From: Tardibacter sp963781025
Lineage (GTDB): Bacteria > Pseudomonadota > Alphaproteobacteria > Sphingomonadales > Sphingomonadaceae
DNA: 64,000 nucleotides
Reading direction: 5' to 3'
NCBI GenBank assembly: GCA_963781025.1
Contig: CAWADU010000003.1
Coordinates: 806,001 to 870,000, forward strand
Below are positions 1 to 9,302 of this stretch, in pieces. The notes beneath the pieces were generated by a model, which made no database searches, was not told the origin of the DNA, and saw only the letters and a program-made list of their open reading frames with translations. A program made the translations under genes and the position numbers. How positions within the stretch are numbered: the first letter of the stretch is position 1; each line of letters starts with the position of its first letter.

Positions 1-457
1 GCGCCTGGGGCGTCAGCACCGGAAAAATCTGCTCGTTGAAATGCGCCTCCAACCACTCCGTCTGCTCTTCCGTCAGGCCCGCGGCGTCGAGGACAAGGAA
101 ATCGGCTTCGGCGAGCTGATGTTTCAGATCGGCCCATATCTCCTGCTGCCTCTTCATCAACTGGTCGGCGGTTTCGGCTATGGCGGCCAATTGCTGGGCG
201 GGCGTCAACCCGTCGTCGCTGCGTTCATCCACGCCCTGAAGCTGTTGGCCCTTGAGCCCCGCCACCCGGACCATGAAGAACTCATCGAGGTTGTTGCCCG
301 ATATCGACAGGAACCGCAGCCGTTCCAGCAAAGGGTGGTGCGGATTGCAGGCTTCTTCCAGCACCCGGAAATTGAACGCCAGCCACGATAGCTCGCGGTT
401 GAAATAGCGTTCCATCGGCTGGGTCACGGCAGGCGGGTTATCGACGACGAGTTCCAT
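1..457 (-). CDS. ppk: Polyphosphate kinase 1, N-terminal part (runs off left edge)
   Basis: Ppk1 reversibly polymerises the gamma-phosphate of ATP into inorganic polyphosphate at the inner membrane. The visible 152 residues carry the family N-domain signature: MERYFNRELSWLAFN about 15 residues in, then RLRFLSISGNNLDEFFMVRV, ending at QIFPVLTP. The catalytic histidines lie beyond the left edge. ATG at 455-457 is the chosen start; MERYFN at residue 15 is an alternative. No convincing ribosome binding site precedes either. The frame is continuous with the preceding hda gene, with no stop between them, so the exact boundary is uncertain. Identity is very sure, the start moderately so. Confidence 0.9.
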   Translation of the reverse strand, partial: MELVVDNPPAVTQPMERYFNRELSWLAFNFRVLEEACNPHHPLLERLRFLSISGNNLDEFFMVRVAGLKGQQLQGVDERSDDGLTPAQQLAAIAETADQLMKRQQEIWADLKHQLAEADFLVLDAAGLTEEQTEWLEAHFNEQIFPVLTPQA

Positions 458-1097
458 GACGGACGATCTTACGCGCGAGATTATGAAATCGTCGATGACA
501 CCCATACGGAATAGTACGTCGCGGGCCAGCGGCACGGTCAGTTTGCGATGCGCCGAAAGCGAGGCCGCATCCAGCGCGGTCACCACCTCGGCGATCCCGG
601 CAAAGCTGCGCTCAATTCGCGCCAGGATGTAATGGACCACCTCGGGCGCGGGCTGGAGCCCCCTGTCGTGAAATTGTTTTGACATTACCGCGCTCAGCAA
701 CGCGTCGTCCGGCGCGCCGATCGTGACGGAGGGCGTAGCCTTCAACCGCGAAGCCAGGTCTGGCAATGCGATGGCCCATTGTGGCGGCAGCGCCTGCGCG
801 ACGATCAGCAACGGCCGCCGCTGTTCCTGGGCGCGGTTCCAAGCGTGAAAAATGACGGTTTCGTCCTGTCGTTCGGCGTCATCGATCACATCGCCCGACG
901 ACCAGCACTGAAAAATCCGCGCCAGATGAACTCTTGCCCGATTTGGGCGGTCCGGCCAGCACCGAGGCGCGCACCGGCCACAGAGCCCAGTGTTCCAGAT
1001 GGCGGACGGCGGCGAGATTGGCGTCGGACACGACGAAATCGGCCTCACCGCTGGCCGATCCCCAATTGAGCGGAAGGGCGATCTGCCGCGTCACCAT
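458..1097 (-). CDS. hda: Hda/DnaA-like regulator of replication initiation, frameshifted
   Basis: Hda-type proteins are AAA+ relatives of DnaA; with the sliding clamp they stimulate ATP hydrolysis on DnaA. The start QIALPLNW after MVTR is the clamp-binding motif at the expected N-terminal place, and a P-loop-like PPKSGKS follows about 50 residues in. One extra base at about 929-930 breaks the frame right after the P-loop. Dropping it restores SHLARIFQCW and about 150 further well-formed residues (IFHAWNRAQEQRRPLLI, EVVTALDAASLSAHRKL). ATG 1097 is preferred over TTG 1100. It lies 6 bases after the DUF2066-like gene and reads in frame into ppk, so no separate stop is seen. The indel is probably a sequence error. 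Confidence 0.78.
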
Positions 1098-1103
1098 CAA
1101 GTC

Positions 1104-2408
1104 CTAGGGCGCTGTGGGAAGAAGGTTTTCAGGCCCGGTCTCCGTCGTGGCGCCTTCCGCAGGCGGGGTTGGCGGCGGCGGCGCGGGGCGGGGAATTGGG
1201 GCGTCGCCCTCCCGCTTGCGCCTCAGCCGATAACCATCACCTTCATCGTCGAGCCGCCAGCCGCGCTGATCGAGCGCCCACCGCAACGTCGCGAAGTCAC
1301 CGCCATAGCTGATCTGCATCCGCGACACGCCGCCGATCGACAGGCTGGTGATCGTCGTCCCGCTGACGCCCGCCACCTGCCGCAGTGATGCGTCAATCGC
1401 CGAAACCGCAGCCGCATCCGGCGTTTCGACGGAGACCTCCGTGCTGTTGATGCCTTCGACGGGCACTTCGGGGCCAAGTGCCGCGGCAAGGTCGACATTG
1501 GCGATATCTTCGAAGCGAAGCGAGGGGTCGGGCTTCAGCCGCCCGTCGCGAAGTGCGGCGGCGTAGCTGGCGTCGATCCGCCTAACCGCCTCGTCGAGCA
1601 TTGCGTCAAGGCCCGCCGCCGCGCCGGTGCGAAGGCCAAAGCGCGCAATCACCAGGCCGTCAGGGCCGTGCCGTGCCGTAAAGCGGCCGACAATCGGGCC
1701 GCCCGGATACTCCCGGTCCAGCCTTGCCTCTGCGACCAGCACATCGGACGCTCCATATTGGTCCAGGACGTTCAGCCACCATTGTCTGTCAGGCCGGCTT
1801 GTCTGCGCGTAAGACAAAAGCAAGGCATCAGGCCCCGCACCAGTCGGGCGGACATAGTCGATCGGGCTCGCCCCTGCCCGGAAACGAGCCCAGGCCTTCA
1901 TCCACGGCGTGCGTAATTCGACAGTTTGCGCCGCGCCGCCTTCGATCAGCACGGGTATGGTGAGCATCGGCGGGGAGCGCAGCACTTGCCCCTTCACGCC
2001 AAGCAACTGCCCTGCCCTGCCGCGATCGAACAACACGCCAAGCCTGCCGATATAGCGTGTCGGCCCTATCCGTTCCTGCTCAACGACAATGCCGGAAACA
2101 AGACCGTCCAGCGCGCTGTCGGAAAGGCCGGGAGCGGACGAAACCGGTTTTCCGGTCATCCGGGCGAACAATGTCTTCCACGCCTTCCGCTGCGCCTCGC
2201 GATACCCTTCCGTGCGCGCCGCCTGCCCTGACCGGGCAACCACGTCTACGTCGACGTCCGACACCTCGAACGCGCCCGCGCCTTCATCGGCGACCGGTAG
2301 CGGGCCGGTGTCGTTCTGTTGGGCGATGACGATACCCGCGACCCCGGTGGCAAGAATCGCGGCGACCAGAACACCAGCACGTATCGAGCGGATTTTTGTC
2401 ACGAACAT
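1104..2408 (-). CDS. Exported DUF2066-like protein
   Basis: A 434-residue protein with an N-terminal hydrophobic signal or anchor (about residues 10-29, VLVAAILATGVAGIVIAQ). A DUF2066-like body follows (FEVSDVDVDVVARSG near residue 47, then REAQRKAWKTLFARMTG), and the C-terminus is Pro-rich and low complexity. DUF2066 proteins often sit beside hda and purM in proteobacteria, as here; their function is not established. It is probably periplasmic or membrane-anchored. It is divergent from purM, with a short repeat between them, and is followed 6 bases later by hda, suggesting one transcript. Assignment to DUF2066 is from recognition of the N-terminal pattern and the neighbourhood. Confidence 0.65.
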   Translation of the reverse strand: MFVTKIRSIRAGVLVAAILATGVAGIVIAQQNDTGPLPVADEGAGAFEVSDVDVDVVARSGQAARTEGYREAQRKAWKTLFARMTGKPVSSAPGLSDSALDGLVSGIVVEQERIGPTRYIGRLGVLFDRGRAGQLLGVKGQVLRSPPMLTIPVLIEGGAAQTVELRTPWMKAWARFRAGASPIDYVRPTGAGPDALLLSYAQTSRPDRQWWLNVLDQYGASDVLVAEARLDREYPGGPIVGRFTARHGPDGLVIARFGLRTGAAAGLDAMLDEAVRRIDASYAAALRDGRLKPDPSLRFEDIANVDLAAALGPEVPVEGINSTEVSVETPDAAAVSAIDASLRQVAGVSGTTITSLSIGGVSRMQISYGGDFATLRWALDQRGWRLDDEGDGYRLRRKREGDAPIPRPAPPPPTPPAEGATTETGPENLLPTAP

Positions 2409-2419
2409 CAGTGTGTCTT

Positions 2420-2460
2420 TAGAGCATGATCGGAAAAAGTGGGAACCGGTTTTCGAAAGA
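2420..2460. repeat. Short interspersed repeat with GGAACCGGTTTTC core
   Basis: The stretch starts TAGAGCATGATC and continues through GGAAAAAGTGGGAACCGG to TTTTCGAAAGA. A second divergent copy lies at 27004-27040. Both share GAGCA, an A-rich run, GGAACCGGTTTTCG and an intergenic position. Elements of this form are widespread in alphaproteobacterial intergenic DNA. This copy sits in the promoter region between the divergent DUF2066-like gene and purM, so it may have been co-opted or may only tolerate insertion there. Confidence 0.6.
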
Positions 2461-2521
2461 TGCAGGCAAGGAAATCATGCGCCCCATGGAAATCGTCGGC
2501 CGATACGGCTATCGCGCGGGG

Positions 2522-3631
2522 ATGACCGACAGCAAGCACAATTCATCCGAACCCTACACCTACGCCAAGGCCGGCGTTTCGATCGCCGCCGGAAACGCGC
2601 TGGTGAAGGCCATCGCTCCCCTCGCCAAGGCCACCGCACGCGCGGGCGCAGACGCTGATCTTGGCGGTTTCGGCGCATTTTTCGATCCGCGCGCGGCTGG
2701 TTACAAGGATCCGCTGCTGGTCGCGGCGACGGACGGCGTGGGAACCAAGCTGAAGCTCGCCATCGATCACGGCCGTCACGACGGAGTCGGCATCGATCTG
2801 GTTGCGATGTGCGTCAACGACCTGATCGTGCAGGGCGCCGAACCGCTGTTCTTCCTTGATTATTTCGCGACCGGACGGCTCGATACCGGGGTGGCCGAGC
2901 GCGTGGTCGCGGGAATTGCGGAAGGCTGCCGGATTTCGGGCTCCGCACTGATCGGCGGCGAAACGGCCGAAATGCCCGGCATGTATGCCGATGGCGAATA
3001 CGACCTTGCCGGATTTTCAGTGGGGGCGGTGGAACGCGAGGACGCGCTGACCGGCAACCGCGTGCAGGCGGGCGACGTGATCCTCGGCCTCGCGTCCTCC
3101 GGCGTCCATTCGAACGGTTATTCGCTCGTCCGCCGCCTCGCCGCGGACAAGAAGTGGAAGCTCGATCGGCCGGCGCTGTTCGACCAGAACGTCCTTTTGA
3201 TCGACGCCCTGCTCGCGCCGACGCGCATCTACGTGAAATCGCTGCTTCCGCTTGTCCGGGCCAAGCGGATCAATGCCCTTGCCCATATCACCGGCGGCGG
3301 CCTGCTCGAAAACATTCCGCGCGTCCTTCCGCAAGGCCTCCATGCGCATGTCGATGCCGATGGCTGGCCGCAGCCCCGGCTGATGGCGTTTCTCCAGGCC
3401 CAGGGCAATATCGAGCCCGAGGAAATGGCACGCACATTCAACTGCGGCATCGGCATGGTCGCCGTGTTGAGCGAAGGCGAAGCGGCGGGCGTCACCCAGG
3501 CGCTTGAAGCGGCAGGCGAAACCGTGTTCCGGATCGGCCGCGTCGAAGCCGGTCAAAAGGGCTGCACCGTGGCGGGTTCGGCCGAAAGCTGGAGCGCGCG
3601 CGCGCCCTGGAGCGCCACCCATAATGGCTGA
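2522..3631 (+). CDS. purM: Phosphoribosylformylglycinamidine cyclo-ligase
   Basis: PurM closes formylglycinamidine ribonucleotide to aminoimidazole ribonucleotide, using ATP, in de novo purine synthesis in the cytosol. The 369-residue protein has the family marks in order: YAKAGVSI near the N-terminus, LVAATDGVGTKLKLA, GIDLVAMCVNDLIVQGAEP, IGGETAEMPGMY, GLASSGVHSNGYSLVR, HITGGGLLENIPR and FNCGIGMV. ATG 2522 gives the usual N-terminus; an upstream in-frame start at 2426 would add 32 residues encoded partly by the repeat and is unlikely. Its last codons overlap purN by 8 bases, so the two are translationally coupled. Confidence 0.96.
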   Translation: MTDSKHNSSEPYTYAKAGVSIAAGNALVKAIAPLAKATARAGADADLGGFGAFFDPRAAGYKDPLLVAATDGVGTKLKLAIDHGRHDGVGIDLVAMCVNDLIVQGAEPLFFLDYFATGRLDTGVAERVVAGIAEGCRISGSALIGGETAEMPGMYADGEYDLAGFSVGAVEREDALTGNRVQAGDVILGLASSGVHSNGYSLVRRLAADKKWKLDRPALFDQNVLLIDALLAPTRIYVKSLLPLVRAKRINALAHITGGGLLENIPRVLPQGLHAHVDADGWPQPRLMAFLQAQGNIEPEEMARTFNCGIGMVAVLSEGEAAGVTQALEAAGETVFRIGRVEAGQKGCTVAGSAESWSARAPWSATHNG

Positions 3632-4235
3632 ACGCAAGCGTGCCGGGATATTGATTTCCGGACGCGGCTCAAACATGAGCGCGCTGATCGAGGCGGCGCG
3701 CAAACCCGGCTGCCCCTATGAGGTGGCGCTGGTCTTCTCCAATAAGCCCGACGCGCCCGGCCTCAAGATCGCAGCAGATGCGGGGATTGCGACCGCCGTG
3801 CTCGACCATCGCGGCGAGCGCGACCGGGACGCGTTCGACGCCAAGGTTGATGCCATCCTGCGCGGGCACGGCTGCGAAATCGTCGCGCTTGCTGGCTATA
3901 TGCGCTTGTTATCCGACGATTTTGTCAAGGCGTGGGACGGACGGATGATAAACATTCACCCCTCGCTCCTGCCGGGGTTTCGGGGGCTGAACACCCATGC
4001 GCGGGTGTTGGAAGCCGGGTGCAAAGTCCACGGCTGCACCGTCCATTTCGTGACCCCGGAGCTGGACAGCGGCCCGATTATCACCCAGGCGGCAGTACCC
4101 GTGATGGATGACGACACGCCTGAAACGCTAGCCGCGCGCGTTTTGGCCGAAGAACACCGCATCTATCCACAGGCGCTGGCGGCGCTGGCATCCGGCCGCC
4201 TCAGGGTCGAAGGCCGGCGGGTGCTGGGGTTTTAG
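3624..4235 (+). CDS. purN: Phosphoribosylglycinamide formyltransferase
   Basis: PurN transfers a formyl group from 10-formyl-tetrahydrofolate to glycinamide ribonucleotide, the third step of purine synthesis. The 203-residue protein has the expected length. It shows GILISGRGSNMSALI near the N-terminus, ALAGYMRLLS, the catalytic loop INIHPSLLPGFRG with its His, and VHFVTPELDSGPII with the conserved Asp. The start at 3624 (MAERKRAG) overlaps the end of purM; a longer in-frame start at 3504 lies inside purM and is not credible. A short palindromic repeat follows and may help end the transcript. Confidence 0.96.
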   Translation: MAERKRAGILISGRGSNMSALIEAARKPGCPYEVALVFSNKPDAPGLKIAADAGIATAVLDHRGERDRDAFDAKVDAILRGHGCEIVALAGYMRLLSDDFVKAWDGRMINIHPSLLPGFRGLNTHARVLEAGCKVHGCTVHFVTPELDSGPIITQAAVPVMDDDTPETLAARVLAEEHRIYPQALAALASGRLRVEGRRVLGF

Positions 4236-4247
4236 TTTCTACCGTCA

Positions 4248-4269
4248 CGTCAGCCCTCGCTGGCATGAC
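4248..4269. repeat. Short palindromic REP-like element
   Basis: CGTCA, GCC, a short loop, GGC and TGAC form an imperfect 7-bp hairpin with one bulge between the convergent purN and ndk genes. It resembles the elements at 31051-31078 and 40595-40684, which share outer CGTCA/TGACG arms and a Gly/Cys-rich-looking CCAGC/GCTGG core. A T-run (TTTTTATTG) lies on the wrong side for a simple intrinsic terminator of ndk, so a terminator role is only possible. Confidence 0.5.
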
Positions 4270-4289
4270 AATAAAAACAGCAGAAACGA

Positions 4290-4712
4290 TCAGCCGACGA
4301 TTTCTTCCGGCTTGAAGAAAAAGTCGATTTCGATCTTCGCATTCTCAAGGCTGTCGGAGCCATGGACCGAATTGGCCTCGATCAATTCGGCGAATTCCTT
4401 GCGGATGGTGCCCTCATCGGCCTGTGCCGGATTGGTCGCGCCCATGACTTCGCGGTTTTTCGCGACCGCATTTTCGCCTTCCAGCACCTGCACGACGACC
4501 GGGCCGGACGTCATGAAGGCGACGAGATCATTGAAAAACGGCCGTTCGCGGTGAACGCCATAAAAGCCCTCGGCCTGGTCCTTCGTCATGCGGATGCGCC
4601 GCGATGCGACGACGCGCAGGCCGGCTTCCTCCAGCATTGGCGTGACCTCGCCGGTCAGGTTGCGGCGGGTGGCGTCGGGTTTGATGATCGAAAAAGTGCG
4701 TTCGGTCGCCAT
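4290..4712 (-). CDS. ndk: Nucleoside diphosphate kinase
   Basis: Ndk moves the terminal phosphate between nucleoside tri- and diphosphates through a phosphohistidine, balancing (d)NTP pools. The 140-residue length is typical. Visible marks are ERTFSIIKPDATRRNLTG at the start, the RPFFNDLVAFMTSGPVV strand-helix, GATNPAQADEGTIRKEFA, and the active-site histidine in NSVHGSDS near residue 117. ATG 4712 gives the standard start. It lies downstream of holC and pepA on the same strand with a gap of about 110 bases, so co-transcription is possible but not shown. Confidence 0.97.
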   Translation of the reverse strand: MATERTFSIIKPDATRRNLTGEVTPMLEEAGLRVVASRRIRMTKDQAEGFYGVHRERPFFNDLVAFMTSGPVVVQVLEGENAVAKNREVMGATNPAQADEGTIRKEFAELIEANSVHGSDSLENAKIEIDFFFKPEEIVG

Positions 4713-4824
4713 GGCGGCACGCGCTCCATTCTTTGGTTCTAGTGGAAAGTGGCGCGTCTCTAACCCCGCCCGGCATCAAAGGCAATCGTCAGCGGTCGCA
4801 AAAACCTGTGTTATCCGCGACGAG

Positions 4825-5256
4825 TCACGGTCCTTCGACCCAGCGTCCGTCCCCGTCCTGTTTCCAATAGCGCTTGGCGAGGCTCAAGACGCCGCCATTC
4901 GGCCCGGGCGCCAGCAATGTTCGCTTCATCGAACAGGAAGAAACCCGTTCGAACGCGTCCGCGCCGTCCGGCCATCGGCCGTCGGCCACCAACAGGAATT
5001 GCGCGCCGTTTTCAGCAGCCGCGCGTTCCGACAGCAGCACCGGCTGATCCGCCTCGTCCCCCGTTCCAAATCTGGCGTGAGGCAGGAAGGACGAGGGATC
5101 ATAACGCCATAGCTGATCGTCGAGACGCGCCAGCAGTGCGGCGTCTTCGGCCACGACCAGGGCGCGCCCGCCACCCGCCAGAATCTTTTCCAGCAGCTTC
5201 GGCAGCACCGTTTCGACCGGCGTCCGGGTCAGGTGGTAGAAATCCACCTGTGGCAA
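4825..5256 (-). CDS. holC: DNA polymerase III chi subunit, with two compensating frameshifts
   Basis: Chi links the clamp loader to single-strand binding protein. The protein begins PQVDFYHL and continues with GGGRALVVAEDAALLARLDDQLW and FLPHARFG, as in alphaproteobacterial HolC. It ends YWKQDGDGRWVEGP, the usual C-terminus. Between residues about 104 and 127 the reading is nonsense (SSCSMKRTLLAPGPN). Shifting frame gives VFFLFDEANIAGARAEWRRLE, the expected segment. A base is missing near 4940 (plus-strand GAAGAAAC, expected one more A) and one is extra near 4881. Two opposite indels bracketing a conserved stretch argue for sequence error. The start is TTG at 5256, 4 bases after the pepA stop. 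Confidence 0.82.
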   Translation of the reverse strand: MPQVDFYHLTRTPVETVLPKLLEKILAGGGRALVVAEDAALLARLDDQLWRYDPSSFLPHARFGTGDEADQPVLLSERAAAENGAQFLLVADGRWPDGADAFERVSSCSMKRTLLAPGPNGGVLSLAKRYWKQDGDGRWVEGP

Positions 5257-5260
5257 TGGC

Positions 5261-6762
5261 TTAGCCTATCTCGTGATTGGCGGAAATGAACTGGTCGAGC
5301 AGCCTGACGCCATAGCCGGTGGCGCCCTTGTCCCACAGTCGCGCCGGGCTTGTGCCGCCCAGACCATGCCCGCAATGTCGAGATGCGCCCATTTCACGCC
5401 GTCATCAATGAAACGCTTGAGGAACTGCGCGGCGGTGATCGAGCCGCCATAGCGCGGGCCGGCGTTCTTGATGTCGGCGATCGGGCTGTCGATCAGCTTG
5501 TCATAGGCGTCGCCCAGCGGAAGCCGCCAAAGCTGGTCGCCGCGCGGCCTTGCCGGCGGCCAGTCAGCTGCTCGGCAAGATCATCGTCATTGGAGAAGAG
5601 TCCGGCATATTCATGACCGAGCGAAATGATCATCGCGCCGGTCAGCGTCGCCAGGTCGACGATCGACCTCGGGCTATGATTCGTCGCTGCACCCAGGTCA
5701 GCACATCGCACAGCACCAGCCGCCCTTCGGCATCGGTATTGATCACCTCGATCGTCTGGCCGGACATGCTGGTGACGACGTCGCCGGGGCGCTGCGCAGT
5801 GCCGTCAGGCATGTTTTCGACCAGGCCGCAGATGCCGATGACATGCGCCTTCGCCTTGCGCGTCGGCGAGCGCCTTCATCGCGCCGGCGACGGCGCCCGC
5901 GCCGCCCATGTCCCACTTCATGTCCTCCATGCCGGCGGCCGGCTTGATGGAGATGCCGCCGGTGTCGAAGGTCACGCCCTTGCCGACAAAGGCGACGGGC
6001 TTTTCGACCGCGCCGCCCGTGCCGTCCCAACGCATGCGCGAGCAGCCGTGGCGCCGCGGACCGAACCCTGCGCCACGCCGAGCAGCGCGCCCATGCCGAG
6101 TTCGTCATCTCGTCCTCGTCGAAGCACCGTCAATTCGACGCCCAGCTCTCGTCAGCGTGCGCGCAGCGTTCGACGAAGCTCTCCGGGTAGATGATGTTGG
6201 CGGGTTCGGTCACCAGTTCGCGCGTCAGGAAAACGCCTTCGGCCACCGCCGAAAGCCGGTTGAATATCTGTTTGGTCTGCGCCGGAGCACCGACGACTGT
6301 CAGCCGGTTCAACGTCGGCTTCTGCTTTTCCGGCAGCTTGGTGCGGTAATTGTCGTAGCGCCAGTTCCGCAGCAGCGCGCCAAGCGCGATGCAGGCGCCC
6401 GGATTGATATCGGCGGCGGCTTCGGCGCCCGTCACGTCCACGACGATGTGCGTTTCGCCCGAGGTTTGCAGCCGAGAAGCGAGCACGCCGCCGATCCGCT
6501 CATAAAGCGCGCGATCCGCCTTGCCCGCCGCACCCGTGCCCACCGCCAGCAGACGCGACGCGGACATTCCGCCCGGCGCGATCACCTCCACGACCTGGGC
6601 GGCATCACCGTCGAAGCGCGCGGCGGCGACGACACGGCGCAACTGCCCGCCCGTTGCCTGGTCGGCGGCATCGGCGGGAGCGGAAAAAGCACGGTCCTTG
6701 CCTACCAGAACGACAAGCGCGTGCACCTCTTCCGGACGGCTGGACGCAAACTCGATCTTCAT
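5261..6762 (-). CDS. pepA: Leucyl aminopeptidase PepA, frame broken by several indels
   Basis: PepA is a cytosolic dizinc M17 aminopeptidase. The first 200 or so residues are intact (MKIEFASSRPEEVHALVVLVGKD, then TRELVTEPANIIYPESFVERC). The catalytic domain is present in pieces: KPVAFVGKGVTFDTGGISIK with the metal-binding Lys/Asp region, DMKWDMGGAGAV, then SIVDLATLTGAMIISLGHEYAGLF. The expected tail ending NHEIG stops at 5261. Frame jumps are needed near 6145, several between 6130 and 6040, near 5860, near 5700, and again below 5560. Sequence between the jumps is well conserved, so error or very recent decay is more likely than an old pseudogene. It is divergent from lptD. Confidence 0.8.
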
Positions 6763-6913
6763 CAAACACCCCGTTACGCCGAAATCCACTCCTCTCCATA
6801 GACTGATAGACAGACACGTCAAAGAGGCACGCGATCCGCGTTCGGGCATTGCAGCGGTCGCAAAGCCAGTGCATTAGCCGGAACATAGACACTGCCAATC
6901 TGGAGCCCGGCGA

Positions 6914-9163
6914 TTGCGGCTGACCCGTTTCATGTTTTTCAGCCTGTTCGCTTCGTCGGCCCTCGTTCCGGCCGTGGCGCTTGCACAAACCGCGACGGAT
7001 GCTCCGGCGCAGCCAGCCCCTCTGGTTGCCGCTGCGCCGGAAGCCGCCACAAGCGCCGACCAGCAAGTCGTGGAATTCAGCGCCGACCGGCTCGACTATG
7101 ATTCCGACAATGACCGGGTGACGGCATCGGGCAACGTCCGGATGAACCGCGAAGGCAATCGGTTGCGCGCGGACCAGATCGAGTGGGACAGGAAAAGCGG
7201 CCGGATCATCGCCTCGGGCAATGTCGCTGCGACCAGCGCGGAAGGTGACACGGCCTATGGCGATCACATTGAGCTGACGGACACACTTCGCGACGGGGTC
7301 GTGAGCAATATCCTGCTGGTCCTTGAGCGCGGAGGCCGTATCGCGGCACGATCGGGCAGCCGCACTGACGGCAGAACGGTGCTTGACCATGCCGTCTACT
7401 CGCCCTGCGATGTCGCGAACGGCAATGGTTGCCCCAAAACGCCGCTCTGGCAGGTGAAAGCGGTCGAGGTCGTCTACGATCCGGCCCGTCACCGCATATT
7501 CTACCGTGACGCACGGATGGAAATACTGGGCCTGCCGCTGCTTTGGGTTCCACGGCTGTCGCATCCGGACGGCAGCGCGAACAGCGGGTCCGGTCTGCTG
7601 GTGCCCGACGTGCGCCTCAGCCGCCTCAATGGTTTCGAAGTCGCGTTTCCGTCTTATCTGGTGCTGGCCCCCAACCGCGACCTCACGCTCACGCCGCATA
7701 TTTACACCAAGGTCCTGCCGGGGCTGGAGGCCCAGTACCGCCAGATGACGGATCTCGGTCCGTATGAGGTCGGAGGCTTTGCCACCTACGGGTCGCGGGT
7801 GCCCCCCTCCACCGGCTCGGTGCCAAATTCCAGCCGACGCGACGCGCGCGGCTACGTCTATGCCAATGGTCAGTTCCAGCTTGACCCGGAATGGCGCATC
7901 ACCATGTCCGGCCGGCTGACCACCGACGATACGTTCCTGCGCCGCTACGACATTTCGCGCGATGACCGGCTGCGTAGTTTCGCCGAGGTGGAACGCATCG
8001 GATCGGAAAGCTATTTTTCGATCGCCGGATGGGCCGTCCAGACGCTCCGCGCCAACGATAAGCAAGGCCAGCAGCCCATTGCGCTGCCGGCGATCGATTA
8101 TCGTTGGAGGCCCGCCGACACCATCCTGGGTGGGCGGTTGCAGGTGGAAGCCAACAGTCTCGCCATCGTCCGCACCGACGGCCAGAACACGCGCAGGGCG
8201 CTGGCCAGCATTCAATGGGACTTGCGGCGCTACACGCCAATGGGCCAGGTCGTGACGCTGACCGGTTTCGCGCGGGGCGACGTCTATCAAACGGACCAGA
8301 CCGCGCGGACCGCCAATCCGCTCTATTCGGGAACCGAGGGCTGGCACACGCGCGGTATCGCGGCAGGCGCGATCGACGTCAGCTGGCCACTCGCCGGACC
8401 CGCGTTCGGCGGCATGCAGACGTTGACGCCGCGCATTCAATTCGTCGCTTCGCCGAGCACGTCGAACCTGTCGATTCCGAACGAGGATTCGCGGGCATTC
8501 GATCTTGAGGATTCCAACCTCTTCGCGCTCAACCGCTTCCCCGGCTACGACCGGTGGGAAGATGGATCGCGGGTGACATGGGGCGCGGAATGGTCGCTGA
8601 ACATTCCCAATTTTTCGGTGCAGAGCGTCGTTGGACAGAGCTACCGGCTGACCGACAAGCCGTCGATCTTCCCACAGGGTACGGGTCTCACCTCAAGGTT
8701 TTCCGACATAGTCGGGCGCACGACGTTCAGGTGGCGGGATTATGTCTCGCTGACCCACCGCTACCGGCTCGACAAGAGCAGCATGGCCATCCGTCGCAAC
8801 GAAATCGACGCGACGGTCGGCACGCGCGAGACCTATGTCCTCGTCGGCTACCTCAACCTCAATCGCGACATCGATCTGGAGGATCTTGGCGATCGCGAGG
8901 AAATCCGGCTGGGCGCCCGCTGGAAATTCGCGCGCTACTGGTCGATTTTCGGCTCGACCATCGTCGATCTCACCTCCCGTCGCGAAGACCCGCTGACGCT
9001 GGCGGACGGCTTCGAGCCAATTCGTCACCGTGTCGGCATCGCCTATGAGGACGAGTGTCTGGAATTCGGAGTCACATGGCGTCGCGATTATGTGACAACG
9101 GGCGATGCGCGGCGCGCCAACACCTATATGTTGCGGATCGCGCTCAAGAATCTTGGCTATTGA
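6914..9163 (+). CDS. lptD: LPS assembly outer-membrane protein LptD
   Basis: LptD is the beta-barrel that, with LptE, inserts lipopolysaccharide in the outer leaflet of the outer membrane. The 749-residue protein has a signal peptide (FMFFSLFASSALVPAVALAQ). An OstA/LptA-like periplasmic domain follows (VVEFSADRLDYDSDNDRVTA, then ASGNVRMNREGNRLRADQIE), then a long beta-rich C-terminal region ending RIALKNLGY. The start is TTG 6914, after a weak TGGAG; ATG 6932 is an alternative. It heads a plus-strand operon with surA, pdxA and rsmA. SurA is the chaperone for LptD folding, so the grouping makes functional sense. Confidence 0.93.
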   Translation: MRLTRFMFFSLFASSALVPAVALAQTATDAPAQPAPLVAAAPEAATSADQQVVEFSADRLDYDSDNDRVTASGNVRMNREGNRLRADQIEWDRKSGRIIASGNVAATSAEGDTAYGDHIELTDTLRDGVVSNILLVLERGGRIAARSGSRTDGRTVLDHAVYSPCDVANGNGCPKTPLWQVKAVEVVYDPARHRIFYRDARMEILGLPLLWVPRLSHPDGSANSGSGLLVPDVRLSRLNGFEVAFPSYLVLAPNRDLTLTPHIYTKVLPGLEAQYRQMTDLGPYEVGGFATYGSRVPPSTGSVPNSSRRDARGYVYANGQFQLDPEWRITMSGRLTTDDTFLRRYDISRDDRLRSFAEVERIGSESYFSIAGWAVQTLRANDKQGQQPIALPAIDYRWRPADTILGGRLQVEANSLAIVRTDGQNTRRALASIQWDLRRYTPMGQVVTLTGFARGDVYQTDQTARTANPLYSGTEGWHTRGIAAGAIDVSWPLAGPAFGGMQTLTPRIQFVASPSTSNLSIPNEDSRAFDLEDSNLFALNRFPGYDRWEDGSRVTWGAEWSLNIPNFSVQSVVGQSYRLTDKPSIFPQGTGLTSRFSDIVGRTTFRWRDYVSLTHRYRLDKSSMAIRRNEIDATVGTRETYVLVGYLNLNRDIDLEDLGDREEIRLGARWKFARYWSIFGSTIVDLTSRREDPLTLADGFEPIRHRVGIAYEDECLEFGVTWRRDYVTTGDARRANTYMLRIALKNLGY

Positions 9164-9302
9164 TGGGAGGCTGCACTCTCGCTCAGCCCGGGTTCAGATG
9201 CCCTGTCCTATGCGCGCTTATCAAATCAGATGATGGCGGGTCTTGCTCCATGGCCTTGATGGTGTAAGTCCGCTGTTCAAATTTACTTGGAGAAAGTAGC
9301 CG

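Noticed and set aside
6605..8440. Long minus-strand open frame opposite lptD and the pepA start
   Set aside because: Antisense to lptD, whose product is plain; composition is Arg/Gly/Ala-rich without motifs.
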